From Campylobacteraceae bacterium (GTDB taxonomy: Bacteria > Campylobacterota > Campylobacteria > Campylobacterales > Sulfurospirillaceae): 64,000 nt of DNA. Positions 55,021 to 64,000 of this stretch are shown piece after piece. Below the pieces are notes generated by a model. It worked only from the letters and a program-made list of their open reading frames with translations, made no database searches and was not told the origin of the DNA. The stretch's first letter is position 1; each line of letters starts with the position of its first letter. Made by a program: the position numbers and the translations under genes. The stretch is taken from the NCBI GenBank assembly GCA_027050775.1, contig JALUBH010000046.1:62001-126000 (forward strand), in the 5' to 3' direction.

Positions 55021-56229
55021 ATGGCTGATTTTTTTCAAAATGGAGTAATAACAACACTACAAAACTTAGGAAATCGTTCTTTGGATGATTTGGAAGCAGA
55101 ATTAAAAATTTTTGCAAAAAGACATAGGATGGTTTTACTTTTACCAGCACTTTATCTAGAGTTTGAAACACCTGCAATGCATAAAATAATTGAAGAATTA
55201 AAAGGAGTCTCTTATCTGTATAAGATTATTTTAGGGCTTGATCAGGCTACAGAAGAAGAGTTTAAAAAGGTAAAAAAAATGATGTCCGTATTGCCTTGTC
55301 AAGTAGATGTGCTTTGGAATGATGGTCCTCATATGAAAGAGTTGTATTCTGAGTTGACAACAGAGGGTTTTCCAGGTCTAAAAGCCCGTGGAAAAGGACG
55401 AAATGTATGGACTATGATTGGCCATGGTTTAAATGATCAAGAAGCCTACGCTTTTGCAATACATGATTGTGATATAGTAAATTATTCTCGTGAAATTCCT
55501 GCACGACTTTTTTATCCAATTGTTCATCCCGGTTTAGACTTTGAATTTAATAAGGGTTTTTATTCTCGTGTAACGACAAAACTACATGGGCGTGTGACCC
55601 GACTTTTTTATTCACCACTTATTCATGCATTGGCAAAAGTTTTTGGTAAAAGTAGATATTTGGACTATATGGAAAGTTTCCGATATTCGCTCTCCGGAGA
55701 GTTTGCCTTTATCCGTTCTTTAGGTAGAGGGATTGGTATTTCTCCCACTTGGGGTTTAGAGGTTTCCACCTTGAGTGAAGTGTATAAAAATACCTCAAGT
55801 CGCCGTATTTGCCAGACAGAAATCATGGAAACATATGATCACAAACATCAAGAAATTGGATCATCGAGTCAAGGGGGAATTTATAAGATGGCAACTGATA
55901 TTGCCAAAACACTTTTTAGAGTAATGGCACAAGATGGAGTTGTATTTTCAAAATCATCGTTTAAGACACTTCAAGCAACTTATTATCAAGAGGCTCGTTT
56001 TGAAATATCAAAATATAATGCCCTCAGCAAGATAGATGCCTTGTCCTATAGCCGAGAAAGGGAGATTTTTGCTGTAAAAGCATTTGAAAATGCTATCAAA
56101 GAAGCGGCAAAAGAGTATTATAATGATCCTATGGGTGTTCCTTCGCTCTCACCTTGGATAACTGTACGATCAGTTATCCCTGAATTTTCAAATAAATTTT
56201 CAGAATATATCAGATTGGATAATCAATGA
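55021..56229 (+). CDS. gpgS: Glucosyl-3-phosphoglycerate synthase-like (GT81)
   Basis: This 402-residue glycosyltransferase matches the GpgS type: LPALYLEFETPAMHKIIEELK, the GLKARGKGRNVWTMIGHGL nucleotide-sugar region, and IHDCDIVNYSREIPARLFYP containing the metal-binding DxD-like motif. It probably transfers glucose from an NDP-glucose to 3-phosphoglycerate. A mannosyl donor is possible. By hand count 15 of its 22 arginine codons are CGN, against 2 of 17 in aapQ, which points to horizontal transfer. Confidence 0.85.
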   Translation: MADFFQNGVITTLQNLGNRSLDDLEAELKIFAKRHRMVLLLPALYLEFETPAMHKIIEELKGVSYLYKIILGLDQATEEEFKKVKKMMSVLPCQVDVLWNDGPHMKELYSELTTEGFPGLKARGKGRNVWTMIGHGLNDQEAYAFAIHDCDIVNYSREIPARLFYPIVHPGLDFEFNKGFYSRVTTKLHGRVTRLFYSPLIHALAKVFGKSRYLDYMESFRYSLSGEFAFIRSLGRGIGISPTWGLEVSTLSEVYKNTSSRRICQTEIMETYDHKHQEIGSSSQGGIYKMATDIAKTLFRVMAQDGVVFSKSSFKTLQATYYQEARFEISKYNALSKIDALSYSREREIFAVKAFENAIKEAAKEYYNDPMGVPSLSPWITVRSVIPEFSNKFSEYIRLDNQ

Positions 56230-57959
56230 AACATATCTCAGATCCAGACCATACTATAAATCAGCGTTTACACAAACTTTATCCACCGAAGATAGCCGAA
56301 CTTGCTGTCAACGATATGATTGATCTTATTTTCAAATATAAACATCGTATAATTTCTAAAGAGTATCATTTGAGTCAAAAAGATGTAATTTTAATTACTT
56401 ACGGAGATCAGGTAAGTCATCATCATGAAGCATCGCTTCAAACTTTAAAAACATTTATGGATAAGCACTTAGCTAAACTGATCAATTCCATACATATACT
56501 GCCATTTTATCTCTCCTCTTCCGATAATGGTTTTTCTGTTGTAAACTATAGTGTAGTTGACCATCATATGGGTTCTTGGCGTGAAATAGAAACTATTAGT
56601 GCTGAGTATAGGTTGATGCTTGATGGGGTGATTAACCATGTATCACAATATTCTGACTGGTTCAAAGCATTTTTGGGATGTGATTCTTATTTTAAAGATT
56701 TTTTCATAGAAGTTGATCCGAAAATTGATCTATCCGAGGTTGTTCGTCCACGCTCTTCTCCACTTTTAAGTGATTTTGTAGATTGCGAGGGTAAAATTCA
56801 CCATATTTGGACAACTTTCAGCAGAGACCAAGTAGATCTTAATTATAAAAATAATCGAGTTTTAAGCAATGTCTTGGATGCTCTTTTTTACTACATTGAA
56901 AAAGGAGCTATACTTATTCGTTTCGATGCAATTGCCTTTATTTGGAAAGAGATTGGAACAAAATGTGTTCATCTTCCGCAAACGCATGAATTGATTCAGT
57001 TAATGCGAGAAATTTTACACGAGGTAGCTCCCGAGGTGATTATTATTACAGAAACAAATGTGCCTCACCGTGAAAATATTTCCTATTTTGGGAGTGGTGA
57101 TGATGAAGCGCAGATGGTTTATAATTTTGCTTTACCTCCTTTATTGGTGCATTCCATGCTCCAATCTAATACTAAAACATTGACTTCATGGGCTAAAACA
57201 CTAACTCTACCAAGTGATAAGGTTTGTTTTTTTAATTTTACCGCTTCACATGACGGTATAGGCTTGCGTCCTGTAAAAGATATATTAAGTGATGATGAGG
57301 TAGATATGTTGGTGCAGAGCATTGAAGACCATGGGGGATTGGTTTCATATCGTGCTGAGGCAAATGGCTCCCAAAGTCCTTATGAGTTAAATTGTAGCTA
57401 TATAGATGCTTTAACTCATCCTGATGAGAATGATGATATTCGCATAAAACGCATGCTGGTTGCACAAGGAAGTGCTTTAGTTATGCCAGGAGTTCCCGGG
57501 ATATATTTTCATTCACTTGTTGGAGCAAGAAATTATCATTATGGAGTAAGAAGTACAGGTCTTAATCGTGCTATTAATCGTGAAAAATTTAATATTGATT
57601 GGTTAGAAAATGAGCTAGCGATAGAGGGAAGTTTAGCAAAAACTATATTTGACAAATATAAACATCTTATCTCTATTCGTATTAATGAGAAAGCCTTTAG
57701 TCCCTTTGCGGCTTTTAGGTTTTACAAGAGCGATGAACGTTTGTTTGTGGTTGAGCGTATTAGCAATGATGCAAAAGAGTTAATATTGGCTATACATAAC
57801 TTTTCAAATGAGAAAGTATCATGTGATATACCTGAGTCGATTAGCTTTCCACTGCAAGATTTACTCATGGCGCACAAAGTAATCAATAGCCATCAAATAA
57901 CATTAGAACCCTATCAAATGATGTGGTTGAAAGGAAAAATCAATGGGCCTCTTTCATAA
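56226..57959 (+). CDS. Glucosylglycerate phosphorylase-like enzyme (GH13_18)
   Basis: This 577-residue (alpha/beta)8-barrel enzyme belongs to the sucrose-phosphorylase subgroup of GH13. The nucleophile Asp is in ILIRFDAIAFIWKEIGT, the acid/base Glu in VIIITETNVPHRENISYFG, and the third acid in FTASHDGIGLRPV. Together with GpgS, a phosphatase and glycerate kinase, the expected reaction is phosphorolysis of glucosylglycerate to glucose 1-phosphate and glycerate. Sucrose remains a formal alternative. It overlaps gpgS by 4 bp and shares its CGT/CGA-rich codon use. Confidence 0.85.
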   Translation: MKHISDPDHTINQRLHKLYPPKIAELAVNDMIDLIFKYKHRIISKEYHLSQKDVILITYGDQVSHHHEASLQTLKTFMDKHLAKLINSIHILPFYLSSSDNGFSVVNYSVVDHHMGSWREIETISAEYRLMLDGVINHVSQYSDWFKAFLGCDSYFKDFFIEVDPKIDLSEVVRPRSSPLLSDFVDCEGKIHHIWTTFSRDQVDLNYKNNRVLSNVLDALFYYIEKGAILIRFDAIAFIWKEIGTKCVHLPQTHELIQLMREILHEVAPEVIIITETNVPHRENISYFGSGDDEAQMVYNFALPPLLVHSMLQSNTKTLTSWAKTLTLPSDKVCFFNFTASHDGIGLRPVKDILSDDEVDMLVQSIEDHGGLVSYRAEANGSQSPYELNCSYIDALTHPDENDDIRIKRMLVAQGSALVMPGVPGIYFHSLVGARNYHYGVRSTGLNRAINREKFNIDWLENELAIEGSLAKTIFDKYKHLISIRINEKAFSPFAAFRFYKSDERLFVVERISNDAKELILAIHNFSNEKVSCDIPESISFPLQDLLMAHKVINSHQITLEPYQMMWLKGKINGPLS

Positions 57960-58050
57960 CTATTTCGTGAAGCTCGGACCAATGGTGGGATTTGCCTCAT
58001 AAGAAATAATTTTGTAAGAAGTACGATAAAATAAATTTACACCTACTTGC

Positions 58051-58719
58051 TTAAAAATTGCAAAACCTATACCCCACTCCTGAGATATTTTCTATGATAT
58101 CTATAGAAAATTTTTTTCTTAAAACCTTGACAAATGTTTTTAGTGAGTTTTGACTCATGATATCATTCTGCCAGACACTGTCTTGGATATCTTGATATGT
58201 TGTTATATAATTTTTATTTTTATATAGCAGTTTTAGAAATAGCTTCTCTCTGTTTGTAATTCTTGCTTTGTTATGTTTGTATAAAATTTGCATAGAATTA
58301 AAGTCTATACTTATATCTTCATTTAAAATAATCATATCTGACTTTTTATCAAAAATATCTTCTAGAGCAATTTGTAGTTTTTGTGCATTTATAGGCTTAA
58401 GAATAAAATGGTTTACTTTTAGATTTATCAACTCTAGTAGATACTCTTCATTGCTGTAAGCTGTGAGTATAATTAGTGGGGTATCGCTCTCTTTGGCTCT
58501 TATTTTTTTTACTAAAGATATGCCGTTCATATTTGGCATATCTATATCGGTGATAATAGCATCCGGTTTAGATTTTTTATATGCCTTGTAAGCCTCATCT
58601 CCGTCATTAGCCTCTATAACCTCTTTAAAATAAAAATTAAGTGTATTTACAAGTCTTTTTCTAACACCTATATTGTCTTCTACACAAAGAATCTTTAGTG
58701 TTTTTAGTCTATTTAACAT
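58051..58719 (-). CDS. OmpR-family response regulator
   Basis: This 222-residue transcription factor has a receiver domain (LCVEDN at 13-18, phosphorylated Asp in AIITDIDMPNMNG near 55, KPI near 107) and a C-terminal winged helix (TNREKLFLKLLYKN, then SQNSLKTFVKVLRKKFSIDIIENISGVGYRF). It is the cognate partner of the sensor kinase immediately upstream on the same strand, with an 11-bp overlap. No target promoter is evident. It is convergent with the glucosylglycerate operon. Confidence 0.9.
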   Translation of the reverse strand: MLNRLKTLKILCVEDNIGVRKRLVNTLNFYFKEVIEANDGDEAYKAYKKSKPDAIITDIDMPNMNGISLVKKIRAKESDTPLIILTAYSNEEYLLELINLKVNHFILKPINAQKLQIALEDIFDKKSDMIILNEDISIDFNSMQILYKHNKARITNREKLFLKLLYKNKNYITTYQDIQDSVWQNDIMSQNSLKTFVKVLRKKFSIDIIENISGVGYRFCNF

Positions 58720-60214
58720 TTTGCACCTCTATCGTAAATCTTGCACCAAGTTTTATGTTTTCTACCCATAATTTTCCACCCATACTCTTTTCAATAATCA
58801 TCTTGGACATATATAATCCCAAACCCGTGCCGTCAACCTTGTCTTTTGTACTAAAATAAGGTTCAAAAATTTTACTGATTATCTTATGGTCGATTCCGCC
58901 TGCATTATCACTAATCCGAAGATAGGATTTTGTTCCTTTTGTGTATATTTCAAGATAGATAGTTGGATTTTTTATTTTTCTCTGCGTTAAAATATCTCTT
59001 GCGTTTAAAAATATATTCAAAATTACTTGAGCAAACTCATTTGGATAACCAAATGAGTTTGCTCTTTGCTCTTTTCTTTGTATATTTATACCGGAATTTA
59101 TGATAGTAGCTCCCATGAGCGTCATGGCCTCATCAATAGCAACATTGATACAAAATCTCTCCTTCTTTTTATCAGGTTTAAAAAAGTTTTTAAAATCTTT
59201 TATGGTTCTGCTCATGAAATCTGTGATTCTATCCCCATCTTTTGCACATTCGAGTATGTAATCACTATCAAGTTTTTTAAACTTGTAGGCAGTTTCCATC
59301 TCCATAAAAATTCCACTTATCTCGCTTAAGGGCTGTTTCCATTGGTGAGCTATCATGCTGAGCATTTCACCCATTTGAGCAAGTCTTGACTGATAAAAAA
59401 GAGCTCGATCTTTTTTTTGTGATTCTTCTATGGCCTTTTCGATTTTTGTTTTTAGAGTTGCTTCATTTTCATCTACCTTTTTTCTATATGAGTTTAGAGC
59501 ATTTATGATATTTTTTGAGATAAAAAAAGATAAAATCCCAACTAAAAACATGAACAAAAGTGCTATCAGAATTATAGTTTGTATCTGTTTATTTATCCTT
59601 TCTTGCAGAAGAGCTTTTTCTTCCTTTATGGATTTTGAAATGTCATCCATATATAAACCGGAGCCTATCACCCATTTCCAAGGAGCATACAGCTTTACAA
59701 ATCCCAGCTTCTTGCTTATCTTTTTTTCATTTGGTTTTCGCCAATAATACTCCAAAAAACCACCATCTGGATTTTTAGCGGCTATATTTATGAAAGCCTT
59801 TGTTATAAATTTTCCTGATTCATCTTTTAGATTTATATCATATTTTCCTACACTCTTTTTTCTGAATGGGTGAGAGATGAGATAATAGTCAGTATTGTGT
59901 ATCCAGATGTAGCCATTGTCACCATAGCGAATAGTATCTATATAATCAGTAAGTATTTTTTTAAGTTTTACTTCACCTATATCCGCCAATTTTACTCTAT
60001 GATAATCGATATAAGCAATCACACGATTCACTTGCGAAACTAAAAGAGCCTTTTGTTTTAGTATATATCTAGTCTCCAATATCTTACTTTGACTCTTGAA
60101 ATAACTATTTTGAGAGTCAATTAAAAAGGAGGTGACAAAAGTGCTTAGGATAATGATAGTGAAGATTGGTGTTAAGATGATGAGTTTAGGTATATTTTTT
60201 TCACTAAAAAGCAT
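58709..60214 (-). CDS. Cache-domain sensor histidine kinase
   Basis: This 501-residue membrane kinase has a first helix at residues 11-32 and a single-Cache periplasmic sensor domain around 40-205, ending in GYIWIHNTDYYLISHP, GGFLEYYWRKPNEKK and APWKWVIGSGLYMDDI. A second helix lies near 215-235. The H-box AHQWKQPLSEISG is near 290, and the ATPase has GGIDHKIISKIFEPYFSTKDKVDGTGLGLYMSK. Cache domains of this type often bind small organic acids or amino acids. The response regulator gene follows. Confidence 0.9.
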   Translation of the reverse strand: MLFSEKNIPKLIILTPIFTIIILSTFVTSFLIDSQNSYFKSQSKILETRYILKQKALLVSQVNRVIAYIDYHRVKLADIGEVKLKKILTDYIDTIRYGDNGYIWIHNTDYYLISHPFRKKSVGKYDINLKDESGKFITKAFINIAAKNPDGGFLEYYWRKPNEKKISKKLGFVKLYAPWKWVIGSGLYMDDISKSIKEEKALLQERINKQIQTIILIALLFMFLVGILSFFISKNIINALNSYRKKVDENEATLKTKIEKAIEESQKKDRALFYQSRLAQMGEMLSMIAHQWKQPLSEISGIFMEMETAYKFKKLDSDYILECAKDGDRITDFMSRTIKDFKNFFKPDKKKERFCINVAIDEAMTLMGATIINSGINIQRKEQRANSFGYPNEFAQVILNIFLNARDILTQRKIKNPTIYLEIYTKGTKSYLRISDNAGGIDHKIISKIFEPYFSTKDKVDGTGLGLYMSKMIIEKSMGGKLWVENIKLGARFTIEVQNVK

Positions 60215-60225
60215 ATACTCTGTTT

Positions 60226-60441
60226 TTACCTATTTTTGTCTAGATTATATAAGTGATTTTGTTTTGAAAGCTCTTCATATTTTATAATTTTACTAGATTT
60301 TAAAGACCTGCTTTTGCAACTATTTTTTTGAAAATAGGAGTCTTTCCCAAATGGTTTGGTTTCGGCAAATTTTATATACAAATATGAAAATGCCAAAGCC
60401 CATATTATGTAAAAAATCAGTTGTTTAATTTTTTGTTTCAA
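60226..60441 (-). CDS. Small membrane-anchored protein, unknown
   Basis: This possible 71-residue protein starts at TTG 60441 with AGGA eight bases upstream. It has one membrane helix (LIFYIIWALAFSYLYIKF, residues 8-25) and a basic, polar tail with a single cysteine. I recognise no family. It lies 11 bp upstream of the Cache kinase gene on the same strand, so it may be the first gene of that operon. The lack of an ATG makes it uncertain. Confidence 0.45.
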   Translation of the reverse strand: MKQKIKQLIFYIIWALAFSYLYIKFAETKPFGKDSYFQKNSCKSRSLKSSKIIKYEELSKQNHLYNLDKNR

Positions 60442-60578
60442 AATGTTTATCCTAAAAATATTTCATAATAAATAACCTTATACACCATATCATATCGGTG
60501 AAGTTATTATTATATCGAAATTGTACAGCAATATCGTTTTTTTAGCCATAACGAGACTACTGCACAAAGGATTGTTGT

Positions 60579-61763
60579 TTATGAAATTAAAGATTTGACT
60601 TGCAAAGCAATTTCTAGCTCTTCGTTTGTTGGAATTACCAAAACTTTTACTCTGCTGTCTTTTGAACTTATATCTACTATATCTTTTGCTCTTTGGTTGT
60701 TTACTTCTAAATCAAGCGATATGCCCAAGTTGTTTAAATCAGAGCAACTGTTTTTTCTTACATCCATATCATTTTCACCAATTCCGCCGGTAAAAATCAA
60801 GCAATCAACTCTACCCAAAGCTGCAGAGTAAGAGCCTATATATTTTTTTATTCTATAGCTAAACATATCTAATGCCAATTTTGCTTTTTCATCACCTTTT
60901 TGAGCTATTTCACCGACTTCTCTCATGTCATTATTTCCACAAATACCTTTGAGCCCGCTTTTTTTATTTAGCATATTGTCAAGCTCGTCTATACTTTTCC
61001 CTTCAACTCTTGCAAGATAGAAAATGATGGCCGGATCTATATCACCACATCTTGTACCCATAATCAAGCCTTCAAGCGGAGTTAAGCCCATGGATGTATC
61101 TATGCTTTTTCCATTTTTAACAGCACTCATGCTAGCACCATTCCCCAAGTGAAGTGTTATGGCATTTAGTTTGTTTATATCGATATTTAGGTATTTTGCC
61201 GCTTCTTTGGTAACAAAGTGATGAGATGTGCCATGAAATCCATATCTTCTCACCCCATCTTTTTCATAAGTTTCATAAGGAAGTGCGTACATGTAGGCAT
61301 GAGGCGGTATGCTTGAGTGAAAAGCTGTATCAAATACAGCTACCTGAGGAACATTTGGACAGTGCTCAATCGAACTCTTGATTCCTTCTAAGTTTGCAGG
61401 ATTATGAAGAGGTGCTAGTGGGATAAGTTTCTCTATCTGTTTTATCACACTTTCGTTTATGATTACGGGCTTTGAAAACTCTTCTCCACCGTGTACTACC
61501 CTGTGTCCTATACCATCAACTTCACATAAGTCTTTTATGATTTTTGACTCTATCAAAAGTGAATTCATGATCTCCAAACCCTCTTGATGGTTTGGAATAG
61601 CTATGTTTCTTTCTAGCTCCTTGTCCCCAAATTTTATCTTTGCGCAAGATTGTTTTTCTCCTATCTGCTCTATGATTCCAGATACTAGTGATTCATTTGT
61701 TTTGGCATTGAAGAGTTGAAATTTTATAGAAGAACTTCCACTGTTTAGCACTAATATTTTCAT
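60579..61763 (-). CDS. ackA: Acetate kinase
   Basis: AckA converts acetyl phosphate and ADP to acetate and ATP. The 394-residue protein has ILVLNSGSSSIKFQLF at the N-terminus, HRVVHGGEEF near 88, VAVFDTAFHSSIPPHAY near 142, RRYGFHGTSHHFV, HLGNGASMSAV and FTGGIGEND near 325. It lies 3 bp after pta with an AAGGAG site overlapping the pta stop, so the two are one operon. Confidence 0.95.
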   Translation of the reverse strand: MKILVLNSGSSSIKFQLFNAKTNESLVSGIIEQIGEKQSCAKIKFGDKELERNIAIPNHQEGLEIMNSLLIESKIIKDLCEVDGIGHRVVHGGEEFSKPVIINESVIKQIEKLIPLAPLHNPANLEGIKSSIEHCPNVPQVAVFDTAFHSSIPPHAYMYALPYETYEKDGVRRYGFHGTSHHFVTKEAAKYLNIDINKLNAITLHLGNGASMSAVKNGKSIDTSMGLTPLEGLIMGTRCGDIDPAIIFYLARVEGKSIDELDNMLNKKSGLKGICGNNDMREVGEIAQKGDEKAKLALDMFSYRIKKYIGSYSAALGRVDCLIFTGGIGENDMDVRKNSCSDLNNLGISLDLEVNNQRAKDIVDISSKDSRVKVLVIPTNEELEIALQVKSLIS

Positions 61764-61766
61764 TTT

Positions 61767-63860
61767 TTATTCTCCTTGTGCCTGTATGGCGGTAATTGCA
61801 ACTGTATTTACGATATCAGCTACCAAACAACCTCTACTCAGGTCATTTACCGGTTTGTTTAAACCTTGCAAAACAGGTCCTATGGCTATGGCGCCTGAGC
61901 TTCTTTGAACTGCTTTATATGTGTTGTTTCCTGTGTTTAGATCAGGAAAGATAAACACCGTAGCTTTTCCTGCAACCTTACTATTTGGAAGTTTTGTTTT
62001 TGCTACTTTTGCATCTATGGCGGCATCATACTGAATAGGTCCTTCAACTAATAAGTCAGGCATTTTGTCTTTTACTATATTTGCTGCAACTCTTACTTTC
62101 TCCACATCATCACCCTTGCCTGAATCTCCGGTTGAATAAGAAAGCATCGCTACTCTTGGTTCTATTCCAAACATTTTTGCAGTTTGTGACGAAGTTATTG
62201 CTATTTGAGCAAGTTGTTCGGCATTTGGGTCTTGGTTTACTGCACAATCTCCATAAACCAAAACTTTTGTATCTAAACACATGAAAAATACACTCGAAAC
62301 TATAGATATGTTTGGCTTTGTTTTTATGATTTGAAGAGCCGGTCTTATGGTATCTTGTGTAGTGTGAACTGCACCTGAAACCATACCATCTGCATCACCA
62401 CAGTGAACCATCATGGTTGCGAAATAACTGTCTAATTCGAGCGATTGTCTTGCAACTTCGAGAGTTAAACCTTTTTTCTTTCTTAGTTCATAAAAAACAT
62501 TTACATATTTGTCCATCAGTGGTGATGTTTTTGGATTTATAAAGGTAGCCTTTGATATATCTATGCCTAAGGTTTTGCTTTTTTCAAAAACCTTTTTCTT
62601 ATCTCCCAAGAGAATGATTTGTGCAACATCTCTTCTTAGCAATATCTCTGTAGCCCTCAATATCCTCTCATCACTGCACTCGGGCAAAACTATTCTTTTT
62701 TTATTTGACCGTGCTCTTTCAAAAAGACCAAATTCAAACATAATCGGAGTAACAGTATCACTTACGATATCTGACACAATCTTATTTTCTAGATAGTTTG
62801 TGTCAACATTTGATGAAAAAAGACCCATAGCAAGTGCGATTTTTCTATCACTTTGTGGTGTTATTGTAGCTGGCACATCTTTGACTTTCATAGCAGTAGT
62901 ATATGTATCTTCTTCAACGCTCAGTATCGGCATTGTGCACTTATCAAAACCGCCAAATAGCTGTTTTATAGACTTATGGGGTAGTATGCCACCTGTCAAA
63001 AGTATGCCTGAGATTGTTGGATAATTTTTAGAAAACACCGAACTAAGTGAACCTATGATGATGTCAGACCTGTCTCCAGGAACTATAATCAAATCTCCGT
63101 CTTCAAGATATTTTAGAAAATTCTCTAGTTTCATGGCAGCTATTTTACTCTGTCTAACAACTCTTCTTAAGTCTTTCTCTTCTCCTAGTATCTGTATGCA
63201 ATCTAGATTTTTTTTAATCTCTGCAACGGTTGGAGTATCGAGTTCTTTTACCTCTTCCAATAGGTACACCGGAATCTCTTTTGTATTTAGTGATAGTAGA
63301 TTTCCTCTCAATTCATTTGTAATCTTTGGATCTATTCTATTGATGAAAGTAGCTATGTGGGTACAGCCCGCATTTTTGATGGCTTCTGTCTCAATAGATA
63401 TTTCATCAAAAATCTCTAAGGCATTTTTATTTTTACCTTTTAGAACACTTATGTATGGCGTTCCTAGGTTTTGTGCGATGGACAAATTAATATCAAAATC
63501 CAAAGTATGAGAAAACGAAGAATTATGTAGCCCCTCTAGCACAACAAAATCATACTTTGCCTCTAATTTTTTAAATTTTTCAAGTAGTGATTCAATAAAA
63601 TAATTAAATTTATTATCTGCCAATAATTTTTCTACTTCATGAGTTTCAAACCCGTATGTATCTTCGTATGACATGTCTAATGAATACTTTTCCAAAACAA
63701 AAGATATATCGTGATCTTTTCCACCTAAGTCATCAATAACAGGTCTAAAAAATGCAACTTTTCCTAATTTTCCTTTCAAGAGCTCCATAATTCCCATCGT
63801 GATTATCAAGCTACCTGTGGCTGGCTCTAATGACGAGATATAAAGACTGTTTGATTTCAT
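61767..63860 (-). CDS. pta: Phosphate acetyltransferase, long form
   Basis: This 697-residue three-domain enzyme interconverts acetyl-CoA and acetyl phosphate. Residues 1-200 are the P-loop-like N-terminal domain (SNSLYISSLEPATGS...), ~210-330 the DRTGG domain (DGDLIIVPGDRSDIIIG), and ~375-697 the catalytic PTA domain with VLPECSDERILRATEIL and SYSTGDSGKGDDVEKVRVA. With AckA it links acetyl-CoA to ATP synthesis or acetate use. AGGGGGAATT precedes the start. Confidence 0.94.
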   Translation of the reverse strand: MKSNSLYISSLEPATGSLIITMGIMELLKGKLGKVAFFRPVIDDLGGKDHDISFVLEKYSLDMSYEDTYGFETHEVEKLLADNKFNYFIESLLEKFKKLEAKYDFVVLEGLHNSSFSHTLDFDINLSIAQNLGTPYISVLKGKNKNALEIFDEISIETEAIKNAGCTHIATFINRIDPKITNELRGNLLSLNTKEIPVYLLEEVKELDTPTVAEIKKNLDCIQILGEEKDLRRVVRQSKIAAMKLENFLKYLEDGDLIIVPGDRSDIIIGSLSSVFSKNYPTISGILLTGGILPHKSIKQLFGGFDKCTMPILSVEEDTYTTAMKVKDVPATITPQSDRKIALAMGLFSSNVDTNYLENKIVSDIVSDTVTPIMFEFGLFERARSNKKRIVLPECSDERILRATEILLRRDVAQIILLGDKKKVFEKSKTLGIDISKATFINPKTSPLMDKYVNVFYELRKKKGLTLEVARQSLELDSYFATMMVHCGDADGMVSGAVHTTQDTIRPALQIIKTKPNISIVSSVFFMCLDTKVLVYGDCAVNQDPNAEQLAQIAITSSQTAKMFGIEPRVAMLSYSTGDSGKGDDVEKVRVAANIVKDKMPDLLVEGPIQYDAAIDAKVAKTKLPNSKVAGKATVFIFPDLNTGNNTYKAVQRSSGAIAIGPVLQGLNKPVNDLSRGCLVADIVNTVAITAIQAQGE

Positions 63861-64000
63861 AATTCCCCCTAATTTTTTTGACTAATCTCACCAAGTAAAC
63901 TCTAATGAGACCAAAGCACAGTATAGATACCCATAATATCAATAGATAGTCTATAATTGTACCGCAACAATATAGCAAAGTTATAATAAAAAATATGCAA
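63861..64000 (-). other. Upstream region of pta, running off the window
   Basis: The 140 bp contain the pta ribosome site (AGGGGG complement near 63865-63872) and AT-rich sequence that should hold the promoter of the pta-ackA operon. I see no clear -35/-10 pair and no gene. Confidence 0.4.

Overview
The window looks like a chromosomal segment of a Campylobacterota (Epsilonproteobacteria) bacterium. It is AT-rich with dense, overlapping operons. The block flgA-ubiX-coaD-tmk-hisS-speA-cysE-aspartate aminotransferase has the same order as in Campylobacter jejuni. Other lineage markers are a class II DAHP synthase, an FqrB-type flavodoxin:quinone reductase, and histidine kinases with the H-box form AHQW[RK]QPL. 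A free-living Sulfurimonas- or Sulfurospirillum-like organism fits, but the genus cannot be fixed from this sequence alone.

Region 1-6.6 kb is accessory. A copper operon (small HMA chaperone, ArsR regulator, P1B-1 ATPase) sits behind a consensus promoter whose -10 box lies in one of two overlapping ArsR-type operators. Next come an unrecognised ParA-like/unknown/HEPN-like three-gene operon whose GTG start directly follows a G9 tract, a structured gene-free stretch, a ribbon-helix-helix/RelE toxin-antitoxin pair, and a decayed second copy of the last ~145 bp of copA. The island therefore lies between an intact and a broken copA 3' end.

Region 6.6-12.6 kb is a large CheB-CheR-PAS-kinase fusion followed by a REC-HD-GYP response regulator. 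It ends in a 134-bp inverted-repeat element.

Region 12.7-39.7 kb is mostly core housekeeping: murA, moeA, tRNA-Gly and flgA, nucleotide/CoA/arginine/cysteine genes, lpxD, ilvBH, ppx/gppA, pdxJ-pdxA, mnmH, a HIT protein, trpC, tRNA modification, fqrB and proA. One diguanylate cyclase gene in this stretch is broken.

Region 39.8-64 kb is metabolic and transport: class II DAHP synthase, a RarD-type carrier, a complete AapJQMP amino-acid ABC transporter, a 5-oxoproline operon (TRAP transporter plus PxpABC), and a four-gene glucosylglycerate cassette (phosphatase, glycerate kinase, GpgS-type synthase, GH13_18 phosphorylase) with CGN-rich arginine codons unlike its surroundings. A Cache-domain two-component pair and the pta-ackA acetate genes follow. 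Amino-acid uptake, pyroglutamate salvage, a compatible-solute cycle and overflow acetate metabolism suggest an organism that uses organic nitrogen and carbon and meets osmotic stress.
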